In this document: positions 53,762-64,000 of the stretch, piece after piece
Layout: every line of letters starts with the position of its first letter
Position numbering within the stretch: the first letter of the stretch is position 1
From: Capsicum annuum
Lineage: Eukaryota > Streptophyta > Magnoliopsida > Solanales > Solanaceae
Reading direction: 5' to 3'
NCBI RefSeq assembly: GCF_002878395.1
Contig: NC_061121.1
Location: 40,956,050-41,020,049, forward strand
Length of the DNA stretch: 64,000 nt
Made by a program: the position numbers and the translations under genes
Notes under the pieces: generated by a model
Database searches by the model: none
What the model was told of the DNA's origin: nothing
The model's input: only the letters and a program-made list of their open reading frames with translations

Positions 53762-54778
53762 TACCTCTGCACCTCTATCAAGTCTCAGTCTTGGATGATT
53801 TTTATCATACCATATGGGGTTGTGAGTTTTTCTGGCAGGGACATCATAATCAACCCTTGCAATCTCTGGCACATTATCAGCTCAGCACAACTCTATGATA
53901 AGACAAGGGAAAGGATAAGCAGTGTCGGTTCTCGACATTCTAATCTTCATCTCATCAGCAATGATTTCCCTGAAATTTAGGGGAAGCTGCTGTACCATGC
54001 TTGCTACTACGATAGCTCGATCATCACCCAGAATGTTGTCTCCATTAGTGGGCATCATCTAGATACACACTATCCCCTACCAAAACTTTGCCTCTTGAGT
54101 CAAAGAGGACTTATAGATTCTCTCATTTGGATTGGTCACCCATGCTGGTTCCCCTTCGGCTATGATATTGGCCAACCACAGACGTTGATTTGGACAATTT
54201 TTAATCTGAGCATAGACTGATGGTGAAGTGGACTGAGGAATGAAGTTGGGGCTATGCAATAACCTGTTTATAGTTCTGATTGAGAATCAACCCTTACGTC
54301 CCTTACCTGAACTCTCTCCAATATGGGCTGGTTTGCAACTCTTTCTCCTAACCTACACATATTTTCCAACTAAGCCTAGTAGTTCGCATAAAAATCTTAG
54401 ACCAGTGCAGGGCAAAAGGAGCTTCCCTCTTTTGTAGTTCGTCCCAAGATATACGTTTGGAACTTCTATTCCACTTCAGGATACCTACGCAGACCGTTGG
54501 TGATAATCCTTTTTTCTTCCAGAATCGGCCTTTTAGTCCTTGTTCTATCAGTTCTGCGGAGCCCAGCAGTAAAGATGCCCTTTGCCTTGGGAATTTTCCA
54601 TCTAGAATTGTCTTGAACTTTGGGGTTATTACATTTGATAAGTGTTCCCTAAATTAGAGACTCCTCATCATCTTATTGTTCAGTGGAAGGGGATTCAAAT
54701 GCTGTTCCCTCAAACTCAAGCTCCTTAGACTCTTCAAGTTCTTCCTCTTCAGATTCAGCATGTTTAGACTTATGCTGA
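53762..54778 (-). pseudogene. A2 downstream gene, central part
   Basis: Minus-strand pieces such as 'EGSFCPALV', 'LENMCRLGERVANQPILERV' and 'MMPTNGDNILGDDRAIVVA' lead into 'PFPCLIIELC'. They match the conserved middle of the plant retrotransposon-encoded 'putative plant transposon protein' domain found in Athila/TAT elements, of unknown biochemical function. Stops are frequent. It is bounded above by a solo LTR and below by the chromovirus. Confidence 0.65.
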
Positions 54779-55987
54779 TGATCTTGGGTGTATTTATACG
54801 CCTAAGCACCATAATTTATTAATATTTTAGCTATGTTTAGAGAACAAAGTGCCTAGTTTTTTATATTTTTACTCTACTTCTATGTAATTGAGATAACCAA
54901 TGTGATTAGCTTGATTTCAGGCATTAATGAGGTATATGAAGACATTATGGGACTATGGAATGCGGATGGCATATGGAACAAGAGAGAGTAGCAACCTGGA
55001 CCAAATGTGGCACTTAGAAACTATTTCCAAGACCAGTTTGTCATTTATAATTAGTTCAGGGACCTAGAAGGCAATTATGGGGGAAGAGATTATTAAAAGG
55101 CTTAATGCTGAATTTTTATTGATTATTCAATTATTTTGTATTATTCATAGAGAGGAGAATAGCGGCTTAGGGTGGCGAGAGAGAAAAATGTTTTTTCTCT
55201 CTTACTTTCACCATTCGCACACCAAGATCGTCTTCTAGTTCTTGGTATGATGAATATATTTATGATGATTTTCGTTTTATTCATAAGTTGCTAAGTTTAT
55301 TAGTTAGGGTTATGAAAGCCTTGTAGCATACAATCTATTACTTTGAGTTTTTAATTCTTTATGCATTGACTTGTTTATATTATACTCTCTTTGCTTATCT
55401 TGAATTCTCGTCGTTGCAAATATAGCGGAGATGCCTTAAAACGCAACTTGTTCGAAATAAAGGTTGTTATTTAGAAAAGAGAGTAGTGACATGAAAATAG
55501 GATTACCAACCCCTATTTAATAAGTTAATGCCTTAGCAGGATTAACTACTTGGAGATTTCGTATTGTTTTTTGTAAACGCTTTTGATTCGAGAGAACTAA
55601 AATGAATTAGTCCTTGATGGTTGAGAAACACTAGGATTATGTTATTAAATAAAATATGTTTCTCTGTAAACACGATGCATGTATGAATTCATAACGCCCA
55701 TAGTTAGAAAGTATTGAAAACTATAAGGTGGACATAACCCTAGCTTGCTATTTCTCTGAATTTGAATACTACCACACATATTTCATCTTGTTAAACTGAA
55801 ACCATTAATTTGTGAACTAAATCAAATCCCCCTATTTATTTTACAGAATCAAATGATTAAAAGTCAACTAATCTGCATACAACTTAATTAACACCATATT
55901 TCCTGTGGGATTCAACCCCAACCTAGTTGGGTTATATATTTGACAATGACCGCTTACTCTCTCTTGAGGTGTAATTTGGGCATATCA
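54779..55987 (+). repeat. Solo LTR inserted in the A2 downstream gene (about 1.2 kb)
   Basis: It starts TGATCTTGGGTGTATTTATA, like the A1 LTR, and ends GGGCATATCA. It is flanked by GCTGA (54774-54778) and GCTGC (55988-55992), a 5-bp target duplication with one mismatch. No internal region: a solo LTR left by LTR-LTR recombination. Confidence 0.82.
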
Positions 55988-56231
55988 GCTGCTCATGTTC
56001 AGAATGTGCAGATGACTTCTGCTCAGAATCTGTTGCTGTTTCAGTGTCCTCACTATCCTCCACCTCAACTAGTAGGGGTGGTGGAGCCTGGTTAGGGCTT
56101 TGCTTCTTCTTTTGCTTTCTGAGCATAGGTTCTTCCTCTTCATAATCAGACTCCTCATCGTTGAGCTTCCGGCGTACATATTTCTGTTGTTCCTTCTTTG
56201 TAAGCATAGGGCTCTTCTCTTTAGGTGCCAT
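55988..56231 (-). pseudogene. A2 downstream gene, N-terminal part
   Basis: 'MAPKEKSPMLTKKEQQKYV', followed by an acidic stretch ('ESDYEEEEPM', 'VEDSEDTETATDSEQ'), opens the frame. It is interrupted at 55988 by the solo LTR, so the last about 15 apparent codons are LTR-derived. Sense continues at 54778. Confidence 0.65.
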
Positions 56232-57499
56232 TATAGGGTTCCTGTAGCAATAAAAAAACCATTAGTCAATCCTCAAGTGCCTAAACACAAACACATTAAT
56301 CATTTAAGCTACACATCCTTTGAAAAGGGTCATTCATGCTTTAGGTTCCAAGTATCGCGACATTTCTTGATAAGCCATCACGACTGTGATAGCTTATCAC
56401 AATTATCGTTAGCCTTAGACAAAACTCATACAATTTCATCAACTTCTAATGAAATTTCTGATAAGCTGTCACAACCGTGATATCCTATCACAAATGTCGT
56501 AAGCTCTAAATAGGACCCACTTCATTCTTAGCAGCCTTTGATGATATTTTTAGTAAGCCATCACAGTTGTGATAGCTTATCATAAATGTTGTCAGCTTTT
56601 ATTAGAATCCCGCTTTTGACTTTAACTCAATTACTGGTCCCATTATTTCTCAAAATTCACTTGAATTCCATTTTTTGAGTTGAACTTAGAAGCTTTAGGA
56701 TTGCACAACAAACCCTAGTTCCAATTTTAGTCCCTTTTTACAAGTAGAACTTGGTTCAAGATTCTTGGGAACTTAGGTTATCATCAACTATCACTTACCA
56801 CTTGAAAAGAAAAGTTGAATTTTAGGAAAACCTAGTAGGTGATTTCACTTGTTCACATGATTTAGAGGGGTTAACAAGAGAATGGAAAAGGTTCTTGATT
56901 TTTCTTTCAAATCCTACACTCAAAAGGAAGATGTTTTTATTTATTAACTTTGGGAAATTATTTGGAAGGAGTAAGTAAATAAACTAAGTAAAGAAAGAAA
57001 TAAACTAAGGAAGGAAAGAAAATAAGACAGGCGGGAATATGAGGAGGTTCGACTGTGGGCTGGGTCGAATTTTCTTAACTGGACCCAAAATAGTCTAACA
57101 ATGCTTTCAAGGTTTTCTTGATGACATCTTGTGATGGCTTATCACAAGTGTGATAGCTTATCACTGATGTCATCAGCCTTAATAGAAACTGCCTTAAATT
57201 TGGCCTCTCTGACGATATTTTTGTTAGCTTATCACAGTTGTAACGGCTTATCAGAAATGCCATCATGACCTTTCAGCTGACCTCCTAATTGTTCACCTTC
57301 TCTGTACTAAATTCTAACTACAAAAAAAAACACTTTACTAGAGTATAAAAATTTTGGGTTGCCTCCCAATAGCGCTTGATTTACAGTCGTGGAACGACTG
57401 GGTTATCTTGACTACTTAGACTTCTCCTAGACAACCTGTTGATACCCCTTTATCATCTTCATAGAATACATCAACGATTGAGTAAATGCCCATCTCTTT
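56232..57499 (-). other. A2 spacer between protease and downstream gene
   Basis: No RT or integrase. GGGAGGCAACCC on the minus strand (57367-57356). Two clusters of 'gataagccatcac' / 'gatagcttatcac' repeats (about 56360-56600 and 57110-57260) like those in the A2 LTR. Confidence 0.6.
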
Positions 57500-58084
57500 T
57501 TATTGAGTAATGGATGAGTGTATCTCGAAGAGTGCTTCCTTATCATTTAGCCTGAACTTCAGCTCATTCAGCTCTATGTCTACGATCCCTCTCCTGGTTG
57601 AATGGAATGGTCTACCTAAGATGATGGGCACTTCAAAGTCCACCTCATAATCTAGGACTACAAAATCAGTAGGCAGAATAAAATCCGCTACCTTTACCAA
57701 AACATCGTGTAATATGCCCATAGGTCGCTTCACAGACCTATCTACCATCACCAATCGTATATTCATTGGGGTAGGATCCCCCAATCCCAGTTTTTTGTAC
57801 ACAGAAAGTGGCATTAGGTTTATACTGGCTCCTAGATCGCATAGTGCTTTTATAAATTTCATGGAACTAATAGTACACAGAATGGTAAATACTCCAGGAT
57901 CTGCCTTTTTCTGTACTAAAGACCTTGTAGAGATAGCTCCATAATGAATAAGGTTGTCCTCCAGATCATGGAAAACCTTTTGTTTCTTGGTCATAAGGTC
58001 TTTCATGAACTTCGCGTATCCTGGCATTTGCTCAAGTGCCTTAACCAAAGGCATATTTATTGGCAATTGCTTGAGCATTGCCAT
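57500..58084 (-). pseudogene. A2 protease (open 194-codon part)
   Basis: Athila-type protease: 'LKQLPINMPLVKALEQMPGY', 'ALCDLGASINLMPLSVYKKL' and 'FVVLDYEVDFEVPIILGRPF'. The active site has Asp-Leu-Gly-Ala as usual in this lineage. This stretch is open throughout, far better preserved than the A1 equivalent. It ends without any RT following, so it is part of a deleted polyprotein. Confidence 0.88.
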
Positions 58085-58679
58085 GAATTCGCTGGATTTT
58101 GCATCATTAATTTGTTTTTCAGCCGTTGAGAAAAGGGAGGTGGTGGTCTTGGGATAGTTTTCAGCACCACTTCTTCTTCCTTCTCTTTTTTATTCTCTGA
58201 AGCATAAATAGGACTATCCAACTTCTCAGACTCCACTGGATTATTTTCTTCGAATTCATCAACAGCTACCTCACTATCTATAGATTTGCCCTCAGAAGGG
58301 CCTGGTAAGATCTTACCACTCCTAATGGTAATTGCCATGCATGAGCCATCATTCCATGGATTTTGAAATATATCACTTGGTAACATTCCACTCTTCCTCT
58401 GGTTGACTAAAGTGAAAAGTTGGCTCATTTATTGCTCTAGCTGCTTGATTATGGTAGAGTATAAGTGCACCAACTGACTGATGGATGTCAGATCAGTCTT
58501 CATGGTGGTCACACCAGAGTTGGTTTCCTCTGCTCTCTTCAACAACTTGGCCATCATGTCCTCTATGGACATCTTTTCAGAACTTATTGAAGCAGCTTCA
58601 CGATTTTCAAGAGAAACATATAGTCTGCTCCTATCATTTTTATTCCTCCAATTTCCCTACTCCCTATCTTTAATAATGT
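58057..58679 (-). pseudogene. A2 gag C-terminal part
   Basis: 'MSIEDMMAKLLKRAEE' leads through a stop near 58429 into 'NPWNDGSCMAITIRSGK' (a conserved Athila gag/protease linker phrase) and 'RPPPPFSQRLKNK'. It is shifted by one frame relative to the protease it overlaps. The N-terminal gag is missing at the A1 junction at 58679/58680. Confidence 0.8.
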
Positions 58680-59235
58680 GGATGTGAATGTGGGTGCCAT
58701 TATTTTCTCGGCAATGAGAAAGGCCCAATTTTTAGGAGGTCGTAGATATGGATTTGGAGGATTGCTGACAAGATTTTTGATGCAACATGGTGTGCCTGAG
58801 AAGGATGCAGACTATTTACCACTTGTAGGTGATAGGCCATTCAATATTTCTTTCAACAAGGGGCTATCTCTTTGTGGTGTGAATTTGACAATGACCGAGT
58901 GTAATGCTCATTTTGATGAGATTACAGCCCATATGTATTGACTGACTATGCTGCAGTTGAGGACTAGGGGGCATGCAGCTACCTAACAGAAGATTCGTGC
59001 TTTGGAGATTGACTACCTATTGGTACCTCATGCTCATACTTTGCTGCATAATGGCCCAAATTTTAATAAACCCATAGATGATGATGTCCCTACAGATAAG
59101 GAGAGGTGCATGGATTATTCCGATGATGAGTCTGAGAAAGGAGATCAGTTTGATGATTGTGACTCAGGTGATGATTTTGGTGATGACGATGATGATGATG
59201 TTCATGACGTGATGGCCATGGTGACATTTGATTGA
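58680..59235 (+). pseudogene. A1 downstream gene, C-terminal part
   Basis: 'VDVNVGAIIFSAMRKAQFLG', 'FGGLLTRFLMQHGVPEKDAD' and an acidic tail ('DYSDDESEKGD', then a poly-Asp run) continue the gene broken at 42628. It is the 'putative plant transposon protein' type product of Athila elements. A stop near 58940 separates the two open parts. Confidence 0.65.
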
Positions 59236-61033
59236 GCAGGGAGTACAAGCCACCCTGTCTCATACTTAATTGGTAACAGTGGGATAGTGCTATGTTTAAG
59301 TATGGGGTGGTTGGTCATTAATCTTCTTCATCTTCATCTCTTTTATTTAAATAATAGAACAACGTTGGTTTCTGGTTGTGTTGGATGAACAATTTTTGTT
59401 TCTGTTTTTATGTTTTATGGGTTGTAAGTTGATAATATTGCCTTTTTTGGCAATTTATTTTAAAAGTATTTGCTTTATTTACAGTATTTTATTTTCACCC
59501 TTTATGGTAAAATTTTTAGATTACAAGTGTTATATATGCCCTTTTTGGCAATTTTCATTATACAATATCATAGTTAGTTGCCTTTTCCTATGATATATGG
59601 ATGACGACTATACTAAGGGGAGTGCGTCTTTAGAAGCTAAGAACATAATAGGACCCTGATTTGCTACCTTTGAAAAAAAATTCGGTGTGTTGGGAAAAAT
59701 GTTTTAATTTGATGGTGTTGAAACAAAATGTGATTTTTTTAAGCGTAAGTCCCAACAAGTTTAGTTTGGTTTGATTGGCTTAATTTTGAATTTAATAAAG
59801 TATAATATCAGAACATGCAAGGATCCGACTTGATTCTTAGCATGCACCGTGTGAGTGAGTGTTTGTTTATATTCTGCATGTATAGGAATGACTAGAACTT
59901 GCCCAGTGTGTTTACAAAGAGAAATAAAGGGTGTTCGGTGTAGGAAGTGATTTAGGCATTTTTTTGTTAACCGAATTGTAAAGAATTTATTTACCTACCC
60001 TTATGCATAACCTTAGTCAAACACTGTTGAGCCTATAGCCTGACTTCTTTGATAGCCTCATATGTAGCCGAATCCTTTCTTTGATAGACCTTAATTTGAT
60101 CCATATTTCCTAATATCCTTAATACAAATAAAGGGATAAAGGGGAATGTGAAGTACAAAGAAATAAAAAAGTGAAAGTGAAGCTCTAGAGAAGTAATTTA
60201 CGCATTTAATTGTTATGGTGAGGCGTAGAAAATAATATGTGATGAAAATTTTAGTATTGTTACTCAGTTATTACGTTACAATGAACCTATTCCCTTGTCC
60301 TTTAAGGACAATGTGCACCTCAACTAAGGCAAATTTCTTAGGTTAAGGGTGGCTACTATAGGGGTGCGTACCGAGAATTGGGATAAAAAGAAAAGATGAA
60401 ATATGAATGATGATGTTAAAAGAAAATGCTCCTATCGTAGTGTTGTTAATGTGCTTAGAAAGATTAGGGTGAAATAATGGAAGGTGTAAAGATAATGAGA
60501 CGAAAAGTTTGGTTGACAAAATGTGATTTTAATTAAAGGTAGTTATGTATTAAAGTGGTTAGGAACATTAGTCACTATTTTCAAGATAGTTTCTACCCAT
60601 CCCTTATCCTGCATTACACCCATAAAAAGACCTATTTGATCCTACATTTCAACATCCGACTATTAGTGGAGTAATACACTAAGGGCAAACCTATGGTTCA
60701 TCTATTATTATGCATGAATATTTTATGAGAGCGAGTGATTGAATTTTAATATTCCCCTCCTGATTAAGATTGTTAAATTATAAGTGATATGAGGAAAACT
60801 TTCTTGTTGTGAGGGTGCATTCGGATGAAAGTACGGATTACTTATTGAGTTGCCTGATTACGTGCTTGTTTTAAGTTTGCCAACAAATTGAATGTCACTG
60901 TTGGGACAATGAAGTGTGAAATAAAGGTTAATGTGCCCAATGCTAGCATGATTCTTAGGTTGTGATTAAAAGGTTTGATGATTGTGCTGCTTGAAGTTGT
61001 TCAAGGATGAACAAGGTTTTAAGTGTGGGGTGG
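59236..61033 (+). other. A1 3' spacer and polypurine tract
   Basis: Non-coding, with 'aagtatggggtgg' at about 59298 and a second purine run AAGTGTGGGGTGG (61021-61033) that directly abuts the 3' LTR. No gene recognised. Confidence 0.7.
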
Positions 61034-61548
61034 TGATCTTAGGTGTATTTATATGTCCAAGAACCACGATTTACTCATATTTGGACTTGTTTGGATAATA
61101 AAAAGTGTGCTAATTATATTAAATTGTGAGTTAAATTGTGTTTCGTGACTAACCGATGTGATTGGAGATACAGGGTTAATTTCCTATAGATTTTGAAGAA
61201 AATTGGATTCATATCATAAATAGAAGAAAGACCATGTGGATCAAAGTAAAAAACATATGGAGATGCACGAGAGTAAATAAAAAAGAAAGAAGCTGAGAAT
61301 TGACGAGAAGGAAAAAAGGAACTGGAGAAAAATTCTAGTGATGCGACGCGATCCCAACGCATCGTGTCGACTGGTATGATGTGTGCCTTAGCAAAAATAT
61401 GAAGAAAAATTTCTAGTGCATCGACGCGATGTCAACATGTCGCATAAATGCATAAGTTCTGTGCCTTTGAAAATTCTACGTGTGATATTTCCAGTGCATC
61501 GTCGCGATGTCAATGCGTGGATGCTTAAAGCTTCGACACTTAGCCATG
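61034..61548 (+). repeat. A1 3' LTR, truncated
   Basis: Matches the first about 500 bases of 33720-35319 ('tgatcttaggtgtatttata' ... 'gcttcgacacttagcca') and then stops. The promoter half is lost at the junction with the Mutator-like sequence. Confidence 0.85.
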
Positions 61549-61559
61549 CATTCATAAAT

Positions 61560-61856
61560 CATCAAGGTTGGATGATCTAGCCATGAATATTCCATATGAT
61601 GATCAAACACCTTCGTCCGCTGATGCGACCAATACGGTGGGTATTTATTCTCGATAGATACAGTCTGGCAATCATCAAAATAATTGGACTGGCTTTTTTA
61701 ATGGAATGTCATTCAAGGACAAGAAATAATTATCTACTACTTTATTTATTTCTTACTTGAAAAAACATTTCAGAATAAAGAAAGTGATTTATTTGAGCAT
61801 TGTCTTTTTATACAAATGGGATAATTCAAACTACAAGTGGTGGTTAAGAGCAGTTA
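61560..61856 (+). pseudogene. Mutator-like (MuDR) transposase fragment, first part
   Basis: 'LDDLAMNIPYDD', 'FFNGMSFKDKK', 'YLKKHFRIKK' and 'NYKWWLRAV' follow the MuDR DNA-binding region, where 'G..F..K......V......' and 'W.LRA' are conserved. A stop lies near 61660. The frame is interrupted at 61856 by a solo LTR and continues at 63747. Confidence 0.75.
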
Positions 61857-63746
61857 TGTAAGACCCCATAAAATTCTCTCATAGTCTGAGCCTTAGAGCG
61901 TGTTCAGTGGAGTGTTAATCCGGCCCGAAAAAGTTGAGAAGTGTTTTCCCAAGTGAGAAGTATTTTAAACTATGTAGAATTTCGCTAATATCAACTTTTT
62001 TTTTCATGTAGATAATTGAATAAGCTTTCCGTCTATACCAAATTTGCCTAAATCTGACACTCGGGCAAAGAGTTAAAGCCATTTTAGTAAGACAGTGTGC
62101 CACCTGGCACTTTAGCGCATTGCGGAGCCAGCCAAAATGGCAATCATCAAAATCCAGTGAGCCTCCGCAATTATGACGCATCGCACCAAGGATTAATTCC
62201 AGAGTTGTCAATTTCCAGTGCACCAACGGATTCCACAACATCGCGGTGCCTTTCCAATTCGCAACCAATGTTGGAATGCAATTTCCACCGCGTCACGCCA
62301 CCAATCAGTTTACCTATTGTCCAGTTTCCAGTGAGATGGTGTTATTCCACTGCATTGCACTACCATGTAAATTGATATTTTTCAATTTAATTCCACGGGA
62401 GAAAATAGACATTTTGCTACCCCTATATATACTCCTTAACATGAGATTTGGCCTTAGTAAACCCAAAAATACTAGTTTTCTTTCAAAGTTGTTCAAGAAC
62501 AAAACCTAGGGTTTCTAATCCAAGACCTAAATCATCAAGAGTCCTCCATTAAATTTTCAAGAATCAAGAAACTAAGGTATGCAGATGTTGATTCTTGGGT
62601 CCCTTTCATCTAAAAAGTTCAAGAACCCTTTTCTAAATTTCAAAGATCTTATGTATATTAGTTTTCCTGATTCATGTGAATTGAAATTGGATTTCATGCT
62701 ATTATTGAGTTTATGATTCATGTTTTGTTTATGAGGTTTCAAGCTTTGACCCTAGTATGTGATATTGATGTGATGCTCATGATAAACCCTCTTCAAGTTA
62801 CTTGTTAAGTGATGTGTTCATGTCTATTAAGTGTAGAAATTATTGATTAAGCAAAGCATGCTCCCCATATGTTTGATAAAATTCTTATGTGAAAGATTAG
62901 AGCCATTATAGCATGTTGACTAGAAATCCCCAATTGTATGAAATCATATGCATGCCAAGTGTTTGTTGAAAAGCCTTAGTGAATGAATTGTAAAATGATA
63001 GCATTAAGTTCCCCCAATTTAGACATTGATATGAGTAGATTTAGTTAATCAGTTTTAGTATCATCAGTTTTTGAGATCTCTCGCTAGATAAGACTGATCT
63101 CAATTCCAGTACTTCGTTATTAGTATCAGATGATTCAGTGTTTAGTATCTCAAGAATTAGTAGTGAGTTCAGATGATGGTAAAGTAGTATCTAAGTTTCA
63201 GTATTTTAAGTCACGATGATTGCAGTTATGGTTCGTGCATTCATGCATGTGTTGTTATTCAGTACTTTTATGATTATTCAGTTAATTAATTGTTCATGAA
63301 TGAGCCCTTTCATTTATCCTTACCTCATCTTTATACTCGGTACATTATCGTCCTGATGCATTTGCACTATGGCATTTTATTTAACACCATAGGTTTGGAG
63401 GCACGAGATCCAGAGCAATCAACAGCAGTAAACATTGCAGTGAGTCCTCTTTAGTCGAGGATGATCCTTATTTTTTTATTATCATATCAGATTTGGTTTA
63501 ATTTCAGTAGACAAAGTTAGTTGGGGACATGTCTCATTAACTCCACAGTTCAGATAACAGATGTATTAGTATTTAGTTTTCAATTTTGAGTATTTTTAGA
63601 TGTTTTGAACCTTATGACCAGTTTCCGCATTTATTATCTATATTATATAGTGTTCTAGTACAGATATTAGTAGAGGGTTATATTGTGGTCCTTCGGGATC
63701 ATGAGCACCATCTGATCATCCGGTTCTAGAAAATTGGGTCGTTACA
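61857..63746 (+). repeat. Solo LTR (gypsy type, about 1.9 kb) inside the transposase
   Basis: TGTAAGACCCC at the left and GGGTCGTTACA at the right, with no internal genes. A block of 'gcgcattgcgg', 'gacgcatcgcacc' and 'catcgcggtgcc' lies at about 62110-62300, and 'ctatatatact' at about 62422 is a likely TATA box. Flanks AGTTA / GGTAA agree at three of five positions, so the target duplication is decayed. Confidence 0.75.
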
Positions 63747-64000
63747 GGTAAAGTACATAAGCCTAACAGATTCATCATTCATAAACATGAAAAGTATCAC
63801 ACATGTGGTTTGAAGAACATCTTGAGCCAAAATCCTCACGCAACGTGAAATGTCCTCGGTGAATATTTCAAGAATAGTTTCCCCAATGGTAAAGGCCCTT
63901 CTACAAGGGTTATGGCCAATTAACTCCTTATGAAATTAGGTGTCCTAGTCAGTTATTAGAAGATATATACGGCTATGGAGATTGAAAAGGACATGGTTAG
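63747..64000 (+). pseudogene. Mutator-like transposase fragment, continuation (runs off window)
   Basis: 'KPNRFIIHKHEKYHTCGLKN' with 'ILSQNPHAT', then 'FPNGKGPSTRVMAN', match the Cys/His segment and following helix of the MuDR transposase (zinc-binding 'H.C' pattern). Stops are present. The catalytic domain would lie beyond 64000. Confidence 0.78.

Larger units (their letters stand above)
42629..58679 (-). mobile_element. Non-autonomous Athila derivative A2, minus strand, itself interrupted twice
   Basis: In minus orientation: gag C-terminus (58679-58057), protease (58084-57500), GGGAGGCAACCC motif (57367-57356), spacer, downstream gene N-terminus (56231), then its continuation after a solo LTR and after a chromovirus, purine tract and 3' LTR (44221-42629). 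RT, RNase H and integrase are absent: only about 130 bases separate protease from the GGGAGGCAACCC motif, against about 3.4 kb in A1. The 5' LTR and gag N-terminus are also missing, so the insertion was truncated or later deleted at 58679. Confidence 0.8.
33720..61548 (+). mobile_element. Athila-type Ty3/gypsy element A1, interrupted by A2
   Basis: The 5' LTR (33720-35319), Asp-type primer site, gag, protease, RT, RNase H, integrase, paired GGGAGGCAACCC motifs, and the start of a downstream gene (42547-42628) are followed by a 16-kb inverted insertion. The C-terminal part of the downstream gene, a long 3' spacer, the polypurine tract and a truncated 3' LTR (61034-61548) resume after it. All genes are broken. 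The LTR copies share 'ggtgtatttatatgtccaa' and 'gtgtgctaattatattaaattgtgagtt' with visible divergence. Confidence 0.88.

Noticed and set aside
54779..55987. Part of A1 (same TGATCTTGGG start)
   Set aside because: The 3' end differs from the A1 LTR, and it is flanked by its own near-perfect 5-bp duplication inside A2.
62097..62509. Open frames in the solo LTR at the right end
   Set aside because: Contained within an LTR with defined TG...CA ends; no recognisable domain.

Overview
The window is AT-rich plant nuclear DNA made almost entirely of transposable elements and an endogenous virus. I found no intact host protein-coding gene and no rRNA or tRNA gene. A nightshade (Solanaceae) is the best guess, as an inference from three things: a SINE whose 3' half looks like the tobacco TS/SolS family, a caulimovirid endogenous pararetrovirus of the kind known from Nicotiana and Solanum, and LTR families that look solanaceous. 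No species can be named from sequence reading alone.

Layout. 0.28-1.66 kb is a tandem-repeat tract (about 94-bp monomers, then a 21-bp array). 3.9-5.96 kb is a minus-strand Ty3/gypsy pol remnant. 5.97-17.64 kb is a decayed Ty1/copia element (Copia-1) split within its RT/RNase H region by a 7.8-kb minus-strand LTR element with no recognisable coding capacity (LARD-like, 2.1-kb LTRs, tRNA-Met-type primer site). 17.65-19.54 kb is the 5' part of a second copia element, fused to a LINE reverse-transcriptase fragment and followed by a 261-bp tandem duplication.

22.3-32.35 kb is the most interesting unit. Two inverted repeats of about 310-330 bp, flanked by the same 12-bp string, enclose an almost genome-length minus-strand pararetrovirus. 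Its open frames are a CCHC coat protein, a movement protein carrying an extra retropepsin-like domain, protease, RT/RNase H, a transactivator-like protein, a promoter zone, several small coiled-coil ORFs and a tRNA-Met primer site. Its left junction falls within 1-2 bases of where the viral primer-site discontinuity would be. An inverted transactivator fragment closes the right end.

32.35-33.2 kb has a SINE with 16-bp target duplications and a degraded exon pair from a plant beta-galactosidase (C-terminal SUEL lectin domain), the only host-gene trace seen.

33.72-61.55 kb is a nested stack. A plus-strand Athila-type element (A1) is interrupted in the gene downstream of pol by a minus-strand Athila derivative (A2) that keeps gag-protease and a downstream gene but lacks RT and integrase. 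A2 is itself interrupted by a plus-strand chromovirus (Del/Tekay-like) and by a solo LTR with near-perfect target duplications. 61.56-64 kb is a Mutator-like transposase fragment split by a 1.9-kb solo LTR and running off the window.

All retrotransposon genes carry stops and frameshifts. The pararetrovirus frames are far better preserved, which suggests it arrived later than most of what surrounds it.
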